A stretch of DNA of 20,602 nucleotides from Bryobacterales bacterium (lineage in GTDB: Bacteria; Acidobacteriota; Terriglobia; Bryobacterales; Bryobacteraceae): assembly GCA_016721425.1 (NCBI GenBank), contig JADKID010000004.1:1-20602 (forward strand). The letters run 5' to 3'. The number at the start of each line of letters is the position of its first letter. Position 1 is the first letter of the stretch. The notes beneath the pieces were generated by a model. The model did not search any database, was not told the origin of the DNA, and was given only the letters and a program-made list of their open reading frames with translations. A program made the position numbers and the translations under genes. Shown here piece after piece: positions 1-9,438 of the stretch.

Positions 1-309
1 GGGGCCGTGGTAGGAGCGCGTGCCGTCCATTAAATTACGGCGGCGGTCTCCGCCAGATTCTTCTTGACGACGTCGGCCGGGGCCACGATCTTCGCGCCGG
101 TGTATTCCGGGAAGAACAGGCCAATCCGGATGCCGCGCCCGCCGCAACTAATGAGGCCGACACCCACGTTGGAGTTGGCCTGCGAGCCAAACACCATGGC
201 GGGCTTCAGGATCAGCGTACGCTCCAGCGGTTTTGAAAGCTTCCCCGTTCCCTCGCTGGTGGTCTCCTGTTTGGAAATTTCAGTCACGCGGCGGATTGCC
301 TTGGGTCAT
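1..309 (-). CDS. Gfo/Idh/MocA-family oxidoreductase, N-terminal part (runs off the left edge)
   Basis: Members of this family are NAD(P)-dependent dehydrogenases that usually act on sugars, inositols or their derivatives. The visible part is the start of the Rossmann fold: after a leader containing LILKPAMVFGSQANS comes VGVGLISCGGRG, the glycine-rich dinucleotide loop, then FFPEYTGAKIVAPADV, where the D closes strand beta-2. A leader ending in VFGSQANS directly before the loop is common in exported (Tat-type) acidobacterial members. The ATG at 309 overlaps the stop of the upstream MR/MLE gene as ATGA. From that ATG the frame meets a stop after nine codons, so a one-base indel near 280 is needed to join TEISKQE. 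A second indel near 31-36 is needed because the frame stops there while the next frame continues MDGTRSYHGP, matching the usual family sequence. Family call is firm; substrate is unknown. Confidence 0.8.
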
Positions 310-1478
310 TCCAGACTTCGGGCTTGATGCATGCCGAAGCCGGGCGGGTCCGGCGCGGTGATGTGGCCGTCTTTGGGGACAGGCGGATCTTCGAGCATCA
401 GCGGCCAATCGTGTTCGTAAAACCGCTGGCAGCTCTCCTGGATCCACAGATTGGGCATGGCGGTGGAGAGGTGCGTGGCGGCGAAGAACAACAGCGGGCC
501 CCTGGCGTTAATGCGGCGCGAAGGGCAGTTGATGAGCGTCGGCCATGGTGCAGATCTTGCGGGCCTCGGTGGGGCCGCCGCACCGGCACAAACGTCAAAC
601 ATCACGAACTTGGCGGCGCGCGATTTCCATCATCTCTTCGCGTGGAGTTTACCGCTTAAGCGCTCGCCGATGGTGAGCAACAGCGTGGTGGATTCGACCA
701 CAGCTGGCGGTAGTTGGCCCAGTTGCCAGGCATGAGCATGTCTTCCAGCCACATGGGCTGGTAGGGCTCCAACGCCTTGGCGATGCGCGTGGCAGCAGTG
801 ACGCTCCAATTGAGTGGAACTCGATGAGGATCTCGATGGAGAGCCCGAAGGCATCGCGCAGCATGCGCACCGGCTTCAGTGCATCGTCGCTCTGCTGCTG
901 GGTGATGTACTGGCGGCTGGTCTGCCGCGCTGCGGTATCAGACTGACCAGATCTTGATGGCGCGCACGCCGTGCTTCTCGATGAGCTCGGTCCTTGATTT
1001 TGACGGGCTCTTTGAGAAAATCGTACTTGTGCGGGAAGCAAGTGTTGCCAGGGAGCCGCACACGTGGGTTGGCGCGCCCGCCGAGGCGGTAGACCGGCGT
1101 GCTGAGCAGGGTAGCCCAACAGGTCCCAGAGGGGCGAGATCGATGGCGCTGGGGGCGCGGATTTCAGCGCCGCCGGCGATCTGCGAAATCGATCATGTGA
1201 TGGGGGTCGTTCCAGATGCGCTCGATGTCGCGCGGGTCTTTGCCGAGCAGCGCCGGGGCGAAGTGCGAGTGGATCATCTCGGCCTCGCCGGGTTGCGCGG
1301 ATAGTCTCGCCGATGCCCGCGACGCCGGCGTCAGTATGGATCTTGAGCCACGTCCAGTGCGGCCAGAAGGGCGCCTCGTCGCGCGACTTCCAGTGGACGG
1401 TCTCGATCTTCGTGATCTTCACCGGCGGCGCGGTCCCTGCGGCGGAAGGGCCGGCAACAGTTCACGACGGCTCAGCAT
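306..1478 (-). CDS. Mandelate racemase/muconate lactonizing enzyme family protein (sugar-acid dehydratase-like), copy 1, frameshifted
   Basis: This enolase-superfamily enzyme probably abstracts the proton alpha to a carboxylate, as in acid-sugar dehydration. The ATG at 1478 gives MLSRRELLPAL, a twin-arginine-like leader; one indel then joins VKITKIETVHWKS and WTWLKIHTDAGVAGIGETI, the capping domain. Later pieces in various frames give PLWDLLGYPAQ, NTCFPHKYDFLKEPVKIKD, LRDAFGLSIEILIEFHSI (a metal-ligand strand), a WLEDM-like strand, TIGERLSGK (metal-ligand Glu), MFDVC, LPFAPH and ATHLSTAMPNLWIQES. The end is DGHITAPDPPGFGMHQ, a typical family C-terminus. The span of about 390 codons fits the family. 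At least five indels are needed (near 1420, 1290, 1060, 960 and 520-660). It lies 13 bp after the DUF5107 gene and overlaps the next gene by ATGA, so it is probably co-transcribed. Substrate cannot be read from sequence. Confidence 0.85.
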
Positions 1479-1491
1479 GGCGGCTATTGTT

Positions 1492-4400
1492 TCATGTTCG
1501 CGAGCCGCGTGCGAGCGTCAGCAAGTAGGCGTTGAGCGCGACGGCCTTCTGGAATTCCGCCTTAGCGCCCGACGTTGTCGCCGGCGCCTTGCGCGGCAGG
1601 CCGCCCACGTAGTGAGCCATGGCCAGGCGCGCGGGGCGACTGGCGCTCGCCGAACGGCGAAAAACTCCTGCCCGGCGGGGCGTGTTTCGGCCTTGGCGGC
1701 GGCTGAGGCGAGAGAGGCGAACAGCGCCTTGGCGCGCGGGCTAGCTTCGACCTTGCCCGGCGACAGTGCCTGGTAGTAGACCAGCACGGCGCCGTTATCC
1801 ACCGTGGCGCGCGGGACGTCCTCGGTGCCGATCAGCTCGGCGGCAGATTCGCGCCACGCCTTCTTCCGGCGTCCTGGTTGCCCAGCGCGGATTGCGTGAG
1901 GCCCACGTAGTAGAAGACCTCCGGCGCGCGGCTGCCGCGATAGGCGCGGGTCACTTCGAGGTTCTCGGGATACTCCATCGAGGCCTGATAGTCGGCAAGC
2001 GCGGCGGCGTAGTCCCTGGCGGCGAACTTGCGATGGCCGCGCGCAGGTGCGGCGTCGGTCCAGGCGTCCTGCACGTTGAAGCGCGCCGCCCTCCCAGAGA
2101 TGGAAGTGGCGCTCGGTCATGATCTTGATGGCGGAGTCGTAGCGTCCGGCGAGGATTTCGAGAGAAACTATGCGCGCTGTGGCGTCGTCGCGCTTCTCTG
2201 CGGCGGCACGATGGCTATCGAAGAGCGCCAGGCGCTTCTCCACCGGCGTCTGGGCGAACTCGCAAAGGCGATCCAGCTCGTAGAGATGCAGGGCGTCTCC
2301 GCTGCCCAGCGAGACGGCCTTTTCGAGCGCGGCAATCGCCTTGGGCGCGCCGTTGTCCTGGCGGCTATAGGCGACGGCCAGGTTGCGATAGGCGATGGCC
2401 ATGGTGGGGTCGAGTTCGATGGTTTTGGACCACAGCCGGACTGCTTCCTCCGGCTGGCGGTCAAACAGCAACAGGCCCAGATAGTAGGGCGCCCGGCATC
2501 GGCGGGTTGGCCTGGATGGCGGCGCGCAGGGCGTCCATGGCCTCAATCTGGAAGGGAACTGGCCGTCGTAGGGCATCGCCGCGCCGCGCCGTAGTGGGCC
2601 AGCGCGGTATCCTTCTGGCCCATCAGCCCGGTGAGGTAGCCGCGATAGTAGTGCACCATGGGCGACTTCACCGGCATGCGGTCAGCATCATATCCGCCTC
2701 GCGCCACATGCCGGCGTTGATGCAGGATACGATCCAGCTCAGGCCCTCCACGGGCTGCTTCTGGCTGATGGTGAGAAGCTCGCCGGTGTTGTTGAAGCCG
2801 CGGATATCAATGGGTCGATCGCTCGGGAGCGCCTTGCGAGCCTCCGCTGCCTCGGCGCCGTTGCCTGTGCGCATCAGAATGGTGGACTTGAGTGAGAGTG
2901 CGAGTGTTCCAGGCGTTGGTGACGAGCGAGCGATTGACATAAGCGAGCGCCTCGTCGGTGTTGCCTTGCAGCCCTCGATCTCGGCGATCTGGAAGTAGGC
3001 GGCCGACTGCCAGGCGTAGGTCAGGCGGCGCGCTGGAGCCAGTCTTCAGCATCCCGGGCTTGCCCTGGAACTTGAGGGCGAGGCCGAGATGATAGAGCGA
3101 GTCGCCGTCCTTGGCTCGCGTGTAGTTTGCGCCACGCGCGCGGCGGCGGTGCGCAGCAGTTTCTCCGCATCAGCATAGCGGCCGCGCTTCCAGATAGAGA
3201 AATGCCCAGGGCGGTGTTGTTGCGCACGTCGCCGGCATCGCGGCGCAGCGCCTCTGCGTAGTGCGGCTCCGGCTCCAGCGCCGGGCTATGAAACTGCTCT
3301 AGCCGCAGGCCGGTCAGGTAGAGTTCTTCGGTGCTCTTGATCTGCTTCGGCGCGGCCGGCGGCTCCACCGGCTTCGGCATCGGCTGTTTGACCAACTCCA
3401 CCGGCTGGTAGGAGACCAGCTCGCGGCCGGCGCCGTAGAGCGTGATCTTCAGGTCCGTCTCCTTGATGCCGGCGGGCAATGCGAACTCCTCCACGATGGC
3501 GTGGGCCGGGTCGATATTCTTGGTCACGCTCCACAGTTCCCGTGTGCCGGCGGTGACACTCGCTTTGGCCATCGGAAAGCCCGCGTCGCATAGAACCCGA
3601 CTTTACCTTGCCGGCCTTCACGTCGAGATTGACCGCCGCCTCGCGCGTGGCGTTCTTGGTGCCGCCAATCTCGCGGAACGGATACCAGTACTGCTTCACG
3701 CTCTTGGCTTCATGGGGCTGCAGCCAGCTGTAATCGGGCTGGTTGTCGCTCCACGCACCCACCATCAACTCCAGATAAGGGCCATCGGTGTCGCTGAGAA
3801 TCTTGTCCCACAAGCGGCCGCCGGGGCCGGTGCCCCACGTGAAGAACTTCTTGCCGGGCACCTGGTGGCGATCCGCCACGTGCAGCGTTCCAGCCTGCTT
3901 GCCGTGGTCGTAGCCGGAGAGCCAGTCGTCCTTCTCGTTCACGGCGAACATCGAGATCGAGCTCGGATGGTTCTTCCACATGCTGACGTCGACGCCCTTG
4001 GTGAAAGTCGATGCCGTTATAAACGGAGTCGGCGACGGGCCAGCGGGCGAACTCGCGCTTGGCGTGCTGTGTGGCGAACTGCGTACTGGGCGGGAAGATC
4101 ACCTGGTAGTTGTCGTTCGTGTGCACGGCCACGTTGGCAAAGTAGAGCAGTGAGTACTGCAAGGGCGTGGTGTTGAGCGCGGTGACCTGCGCCTCCAGCA
4201 CCGACGAACCCGGCCGCAGCGTCAAGCCGACGGCCCAGCGCATGCGGTCCCGCAGTTCCGCCTCACCCATCCAGATGGTCTTCGAGCCGTCCGGGAATTC
4301 CTGCGTCCGGTAAGAGGATGGGCAGGAAGCTCGACGCGCGGTGATGGTGCGGGATGTTCCACCCACGCCGCCGGAGATCCACGCGCCCAGCATCCCGATC

Positions 4401-4757
4401 AGCGCCGGCTTGATGACGGACTGCTTGTAGAAGAAGTTGCCGTTGGTCTTGTCCCCCGCCTCAAAGATGCGCCCGCCGAGCTCCGGCAGCACACACACCT
4501 TGACGTACTCGTTCTCCAGGCACACCTGCGTGTAGCTCTTGTCCTGCCTGACGTCGCTCAGCGTGTCGTACATCGGGTACGGGTAGATCAAACCCTTGGC
4601 GCCCTGGTACGTGCGGCCCGTGTAGAAGAACGGATTCCCCGGGTCGGCGCGCCGGCGACGTAGGTGGGGATCACCACCTGCGATTCCGGCGACCTTGACT
4701 TAGGCGGGGGAGAAGCGCGGAGCAAAGCAGGATGAGAGCGAAGACTCGTAAAGACAT
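1492..4757 (-). CDS. Exported DUF5107 domain protein with C-terminal TPR repeats, frameshifted
   Basis: A very large protein of about 1,085 codons. The ATG at 4757 gives MSLRVFALILLCSALLPRLS, a clear Sec signal peptide, followed after an indel by VVIPTYVAGAP and FFYTGRTYQGAKGL. Residues of about 55-455 form a DUF5107 region: ENEYVKVCVLPELGGRIFEA, an EWNIPHHHR stretch (shifted frame near 4350), then FTWGTGPGGRLWDKILSD, ELMVGAWSDNQPDYSWLQP and YWYPFREIGGTKNA. The LPELGGRI start and His cluster resemble the galactose-mutarotase-like fold, which would suit carbohydrate binding; that is inference. A Pro-rich linker (QPMPKPVEPPAAPKQ) leads to TPR-type helices to the end, for example RNNTALGI, GNTDEALAYVNRSLV, AIAYRNLAVAYSRQDN and KAEFQKAVALNAYLL. 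The stop used (1492-1494) follows a last indel; the uncorrected frame stops at 1518. About eight or more indels are present. A weak AGGA lies upstream of the start. Catalytic role is unknown. Confidence 0.8.
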
Positions 4758-4777
4758 GGGTGGAAGTCCTAGTTAGG

Positions 4778-4842
4778 ACCGCTCCCTGACGGTCGCGGCT
4801 CGGTAACTCGCGCGTTCTGAGCCGCGACCGTCAGGGAGCGGT
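4778..4842. repeat. Perfect 24-bp inverted repeat with 17-bp loop (REP-like / DGRGS-type palindrome)
   Basis: The left arm at 4778-4801 begins ACCGCTCCCTGACGGTCG. The right arm at 4819-4842 is its exact reverse complement, with a 17-base spacer. It fills the 88-bp gap between the dehydratase gene (stop at 4846) and the DUF5107 gene (start at 4757), only 3 bp past the upstream stop. In RNA it would form a very stable GC-rich stem without a U tract, so it could be a transcription or RNase barrier within the operon. One frame of an arm encodes LPDGRGSE; from memory, such peptides recur in spurious hypothetical proteins of Acidobacteria and related phyla, which suggests a dispersed repeat family. 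Copy number elsewhere cannot be seen here. Confidence 0.9.
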
Positions 4843-4845
4843 TGT

Positions 4846-6214
4846 TTAGCTGTACAGCCGGTCGTGGCTGCGCTCGTTGTTCCAGGTATCCGAGGGATCG
4901 AAATACCCGGTGCCTGGCGCCAGCCGCTTCTTGATCTCGTCGGGATTGGGCTCCACGCCGAGGCCTGGCTTGTTGGGGACGGCAGCGAAGCCCTTCTCAT
5001 AGAGGGGTTGCACGTTGCCGGTCACCATATTGGTCCACCAAGGCACGTCGACGGAGTGGTGCTCCAGCACCAGGAAGTTCTCCGTGGCGGCGGCGCAGTG
5101 CACGTTGGCCATGAAGGAGATGGGCGTGCCGGCGAAGTGCATGGCCATGGCGTGGCCGTATTCCATGGCGACGTCGCCGATCTTCTTGGTTTCCAGCAAG
5201 CCGCCAGAGGTGGCGAGATCGGGGTGGATGATATCGACGGCATGGTTCTTCAAGAGCTCAACGAAGGGCTCTTTCAGATAGATGTCCTCGCCCGTGAGGG
5301 TGGGGATGTTGACGGCGTTGGTTATCTGTTTCCAAAGCTCCGTCTCAGTCCACGGGATCATGTCCTCCAGCCAGGCCAGGTTGTACTTTTCCAGACCCTT
5401 GCCCAGGCGGATGCAGGAGTTGACGCCAAGATGGCCCGAAGTGGTCGGCGCACAGCGGCACCTCCCAGCCCACCACCTCGCGGATCTGGGCCACGTAATC
5501 GCCCATCAGCCCGACGCCCTTGTCGGTGATCTCCATGCCGGTGAACATGTGCGCGACGTTGGCCACCGGGCGCTCGGTCATGCCGGCCGGCCGGAGACGC
5601 ACCCGGGATCTTCTCGACGAGATCGACGCCGAGATCCATCTTCAGCCAGGTAAATCCGTCTTCGATGCGCTTCTTCATGCGCTCGCCATAAACCTTGGGA
5701 TCGTGCGATTCCGTGGTGTCGCAGTAGAGGCGAATCTTGTCACGGAACTTGCCGCCCAGCAGTTGGTAGCAGGGCACGTTGTACGCCTTGCCGGCCAGAT
5801 CCCACAGAGCCATCTCGATGCCGCAAACTCCGCCGGCCTGGCGCGCGTGGAAGCCGAACTGTTTGATGCGCCGGAAGATCTGATCGACGTTGCAGGGATT
5901 CTGCCCGATCAGGCGGCTCTTGAGCATCATGGCGTAGGTGACGCTGGCGCCGTCGCGCACTTCGCCATAGCCGGAGATGCCCTGGTTGGTGTCGATGCGG
6001 ATGATGGGGCGCGCATTGGCGCCCCGGTGATGTGGGCAAAGCGCAGATCGGTGATCTTCAGATCAGTCGGTTTGCCCGCCGTGTTCACATTGTTCTGATA
6101 GGCCTGAATTGTACCCTCGGACCAGAAAGCTCCGGCCGCAGCCGCGCCCACTGCCCCACCCAGGAAGCTCCTGCGGCTGGTGCCACGCTGATTCTTCCAC
6201 CATTTCTTCGTCAT
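4846..6214 (-). CDS. Tat-exported mandelate racemase/muconate lactonizing enzyme family dehydratase (DgoD-like), copy 2, frameshifted
   Basis: A probable acid-sugar dehydratase that would convert an aldonate-type acid to a 2-keto-3-deoxy acid. The start at 6214 has AAGGAG five bases upstream and yields SRRSFLGGAVGAAAAGAFW, a twin-arginine signal. Capping domain: LKITDLRFAHITGAPMRAP, then GEVRDGASVTY-type sequence after an indel near 5990. Barrel motifs: GVCGIEMALWDLAGKAYNVP, GFTWLKMDLG (Lys), PLCADHFG (metal Asp), the LAWLEDMIPW strand (metal Glu), TLTGEDIYLKEP (metal Glu), DIIHPDLATSGGLLETKKIG and YGHAMAMHFAGTPI (His). The complete acid/base and metal set suggests an active enzyme. The C-terminus has KPGLGVEPNPDEIKKRLAPG. 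Length is about 456 codons. Indels lie near 5990, 5600 and 5350-5430. It follows the RraA-like gene by 16 bp, so it is probably in the same transcript. Substrate is uncertain (galactonate, rhamnonate or similar). Confidence 0.88.
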
Positions 6215-6219
6215 GTGAT

Positions 6220-6225
6220 CTCCTT
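6220..6225 (-). promoter_or_regulatory. Ribosome binding site AAGGAG for the Tat-exported dehydratase
   Basis: On the minus strand AAGGAG stands five bases before the ATG at 6214. It lies inside the 16-bp gap after the stop of the RraA-like gene and supports this start and the Tat signal peptide. Confidence 0.7.
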
Positions 6226-6230
6226 GGTTC

Positions 6231-7144
6231 CTAGCGTTGGCCCTGCGGCTTCATGCGCATCTTCGAACCCTTGGATGCGGCCCACTTGTTGAAATCGTCG
6301 ATCATCGGCTGAGACCAGCCGGCGTCGATTTGTCCAGGCGTATACTTCTGTTCGCGCAGCATCTGGTGGCCCCAGTTGTCGCGCAGTTGCGTCAGTTCGC
6401 TCTCGTCGGCGACCTTCTCTGCGAGCTGTGCAGGAATAACGGTGATGCCCTCCGGATCGCTCACGATGATGTCGCCCGGCAGCACTGTCACATCACCGAT
6501 GCGGATCGGAATATTCCAGCCCATCAGCGTGACATCGGCGATCGCGCTGGATGGAAGTCGCGGGCGTAGACCTTGAAATCCGGGATGGCCATGATGCCGG
6601 TGGTGTCGCGCACCGCGCCGTCCACCACAATGCCGGTGCCGGTCTTCGTCAGGATGGAAGGTGGCCAGGTTGTCGCCAATGATGGTGCCGTCTTTGATCT
6701 TGCCGAACAGATCCACCACCATGAGGTCGCCCTTGGTGAGCGAATCGATCACCCAGGAGTTTTGCCCGCGCCCGACGCGGCCCTCCTTCTTGGCGTGGTC
6801 GTTGATCATGTTGTTGACGTCGGGGCGCATCGGCATAAACTGCGCGGTGACAGCGCGGCCCACCAGGCGCTCGCCCGGCTTCACATTGATGGTCTTCCAG
6901 TTGCCTTCAAACTGCAGACGGTATCCGGCGGCGCGCAGCGTGCCCCAGGCTTCTTCGGCGCTGGCGGTCTTGAGGCGTTCGATCACGGCATCCGGCACCT
7001 TGGGGCGGCCGTCGGGGAACCTTTCACCCTTCCACTCGCGGGTGAGTTCGGTGCGCTGCTCCGTTGTGAACATGCCCAATTGCGCGGACAGGGGCTGATG
7101 CTGAGTGCCGCAAGCGAGGCGGCGAGGAATGCTGTGCGAGTCAT
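6231..7144 (-). CDS. RraA-like / HMG-aldolase family protein with N-terminal signal peptide, frameshifted
   Basis: The RraA fold includes 4-hydroxy-4-methyl-2-oxoglutarate and related aldolases, metal-dependent class II enzymes that cleave 2-keto-4-hydroxy acids to pyruvate, and non-enzymatic members. The start at 7144 gives MTRTAFLAASLAALSISP, a Sec signal, with an indel near 7095 before LGMFTTEQRTELTREW. The core reads LVGRAVTAQFMPMRPDVNN, WVIDSLTKGDLMVVDLFGKI, DGTIIGDNLA, then IADVTLMGWNIPIRIGDV and PGDIIVSDPEGITVIP. Between about 6540 and 6655 the frame changes twice. In the shifted frame it reads GIVVDGAVRDTTGIMAIPDF, which holds the family Arg-Asp pair (VRD), so the active site appears complete. 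Length is about 304 codons, longer than plain RraA because of the leader and a C-terminal extension. It fits as the aldolase step after the adjacent dehydratase; substrate is inferred. Confidence 0.85.
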
Positions 7145-7182
7145 ATCGGACTAGGTGCTCCTATGTTCTAAGATGTTACGGT

Positions 7183-8834
7183 TTACCAGAAACTGTGGTT
7201 GGTGGCAATGAGGCCAGGAAAGACGTAGGCGTACATCATCACTATGAGGCCGATGATCAGGGCGAGGATGATGCCGTGCTTGAACACGGCGCGGAACAGG
7301 TCGCCCTCCTTGCCTTCAATGCCGGCCGCGACGCAAGCCACAATCAGCGATTGCGCGCCGATCATCTTGCCCATCACGCCGCCGGTGGAATTAGCCGCCG
7401 CCATCAGAACAGGGCTCAGGCCCAGCTTATTGGCGGTGATAACCTGCAGGTTGCCAAATAGCGCATTGGAGCCGGCGTCGGTGCCGCTCAAAGCGACGCC
7501 CAGCCAGCCGATCATGGTGCCAAAGATCGGATAGAAGAATCCGGTGTGCGTCATTGCCAAGCCCATGACCGCGTCCATGCCGCAATAACGAGTGACGTAG
7601 GCGAGACAAATCATCGCCATGATGGCCACCAGGCTGAAGCGCATCCGCAGGAAGGTCCGGCCGAACACCCGCAGCGTGCGGCCCAGGGAGAGGCCCAGCA
7701 CAGGACCGGCGATCAGGCCAGCCAGGAACGTCGCCGTGCCCACGGCTGCCAGCCAGTCAAAGCCGAACACCGCCGTTTCCAGCACGTCGGCCGGAACGAC
7801 AGGCGCGGTCCGCAAAACCATGTGATCCAATCCCGGCACCGGGACTTTGATGCTCGTGCTCACCAGGAACTTCTTGACCGGCGGCAGACCCCACAGCACG
7901 ACGAAGAGGCCGATCAGGATGAAGGGCGACCACGCGTGGATGATCTGCGCCGTGGAGTACTGCTTCTTGGCCGCCTGCGCCGTGTCCCGCTCTTCGGGGA
8001 AACGGTACACCGGTTGCGGCTTCCAGAACTTGAAAAACACCGCGCACACCAGCAGCGCGGCCATGCCGCTCACTATGTCGACGAGCGAAGAATCGATGTA
8101 GTTGGACCAGAAAAACTGCGTTCCGCCGAATGCCAGGCCCGCGGCCAGACACCCCGGCCAGGCGCGCCACGTGTCGCGCCAGCTCACCTGAGTCTTCACC
8201 AGCCAGAACGGCAGAAAACACGCGATTGGCGGCAGGATGCGGCCCATGGTCGCCGAAAGGTCCGATTCCGCCAAACCTGTGACGGCCGCCAGAGTACGCA
8301 CCGGGTTGCCCATGCCGCCCCACGCCACCGGCGCCGTGTTGGCCATCAGGCAGACCACCGCCGTTTCAAGGGACGGAAGCCCAGGCCGATCATCATCGAC
8401 GCCGTCACCGCCACTGGCGCGCCACCGCCGCCGGCGCCCTCCAGCACTGCGCCAAAGGCGAACGCGATCAGCAGCAACTGAAACCGGCGGTCGTCCGTAA
8501 TCGCGCCGATCGAGCCCTTAATCGTCTCAAAATGCCCCGTTTCGACCGTTAGATCGTAAACGAAGACGGCCGCGATCAGGGTCCAGCCGATCCACACCAC
8601 CGCATAGACTCCGCCGTGCGCCACCGCGCCCGCCACCATCGTGGGTGGCATGCGGAACGCCGCCAGCGCCACTATCACGCAGGTGACGAAGCTCCACACC
8701 GCGGCCCAGTGCGCGGCCATGCGGCGCACCGCCAGCAGATAAAAAAGCATCGTGATCGGGACCGCTGACACGATTGTGGAGAGCACCACGTTGCCGAGCG
8801 GATCGTAGTTTTGAACCCAGGGTTGCATGGGCAT
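7183..8834 (-). CDS. lctP: L-lactate permease family transporter (LctP/LldP/GlcA type), one frameshift
   Basis: An inner-membrane carrier for lactate, glycolate or another short 2-hydroxy acid, with proton symport in known members. The start MPMQPWVQNYDPLGNVVLST is typical of the family, as is the length of about 550 codons (E. coli LldP is 551). Many hydrophobic segments are visible, with AFAFGAVLEGAGGGGAPVAV, NTAPVAWGGMGNPV, WLGVALSGTDAGSNALFGNL and MAAANSTGGVMGKMIGAQS as the conserved permease stretches. A single indel at about 8350-8360 separates FRPLKRR from VCLMANTAP. It is the first gene of the minus-strand run, 38 bp upstream of the RraA-like gene, and diverges from the LOG gene. A second possible start is the ATG at 8828. 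Exact substrate is not decidable from sequence. Confidence 0.93.
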
Positions 8835-8850
8835 AGAGGCAGCGGAATCT

Positions 8851-8878
8851 TATCACAGCCGTGCCGCCTGTGTGATTA
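8851..8878. promoter_or_regulatory. Imperfect inverted repeat in the divergent lctP / LOG intergenic region
   Basis: The 59-bp gap between the two divergent starts holds ATCACA (8852-8857) and TGTGAT (8871-8876), a perfect 6-bp inverted repeat with 13 bases between the arms. It could be a regulator operator or chance. No convincing -35/-10 pair is visible for either gene. Confidence 0.3.
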
Positions 8879-8893
8879 TCGAAGGTTAAGGTA

Positions 8894-9438
8894 ATGATGA
8901 ACTCCGTTTGCGTCTACTGCGGTTCCAGTTCCGGTGCTGCCGAGCACTACTTCCAGGCAGCGCGCGCCACCGGCGAAGCCATCGCCGCGCGCGGTTGGGA
9001 ACTCGTCTAGGCGGCGCGAGGGTAGGGCTCATGGGCGTGGTGGCCGATACCGTGCTGGCGCGTGGTGGGCGCGTGATGGGCGTGATCACGCGCGCTCTGG
9101 TCGAAAAGGAAGTGGCCCATCAGGGGCTCACCGTGCAACACGTCGTGGAATCCATGCACGATCGCAAAGCGCTCATGGGCGAGCTCGCCGATGGCTTCCT
9201 CGCTCTGCCGGGCGGCTTTGGCACGCTGGATGAGCTCTTCGAGATGCTCACCTGGTCGCAGCTCGGATTTCACGCCAAGCCGATCGGGCTGCTTAACACC
9301 GCCGGGTATTTTGACGGGCTGCTGTCGTTCTGCGACCGCGCCGTAGACGATGGCTTCGTGCGCGCCGCGCACCGCAGCATGATTCACACGGGCACCGATC
9401 CGGACGCCTTGCTGGAGCAGATGGCCGGCTCCCGTTAG
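8894..9438 (+). CDS. LOG-family nucleoside 5'-monophosphate phosphoribohydrolase (TIGR00730-type), one frameshift
   Basis: LOG enzymes hydrolyse the N-glycosidic bond of AMP or cytokinin ribotides, releasing the base and ribose 5-phosphate; they are cytoplasmic. The sequence starts MMNSVCVYCGSSSG, the family N-terminus, followed by EHYFQAARATGEAIAARGWE. An indel near 9010 makes a false stop (LV then TAG); the next frame continues GGARVGLMGVVADTVLARGG. Then come HDRKALMGELADGFLALPGG and PGGFGTLDELFEMLTW, with the PGGxGTxxE phosphate-binding signature and catalytic Glu intact. Length is about 181 codons, as usual. AAGG repeats stand just upstream. The ATG at 8897 is an alternative start. The gene ends 4 bp inside the 3' end of the convergent deaminase. 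Confidence 0.92.

Noticed and set aside
4773..5000. Small minus-strand gene encoding a DGRGSE-containing peptide
   Set aside because: It is the palindromic repeat plus an out-of-frame part of the dehydratase, not a gene.
4864..5529. 221-codon plus-strand open frame opposite the Tat-exported dehydratase
   Set aside because: The minus strand carries the complete metal and catalytic motifs, and this frame has none.
7546..8481. 311-codon plus-strand open frame opposite the permease
   Set aside because: It is antisense to clear lactate permease transmembrane sequence, is Arg/His-rich with no motif, and arises from GC-rich codon bias.
8852..8876. CRP/FNR-like site
   Set aside because: The half-sites TGTGA and TCACA are in the inverse order (TCACA first) and too far apart for a CRP site.
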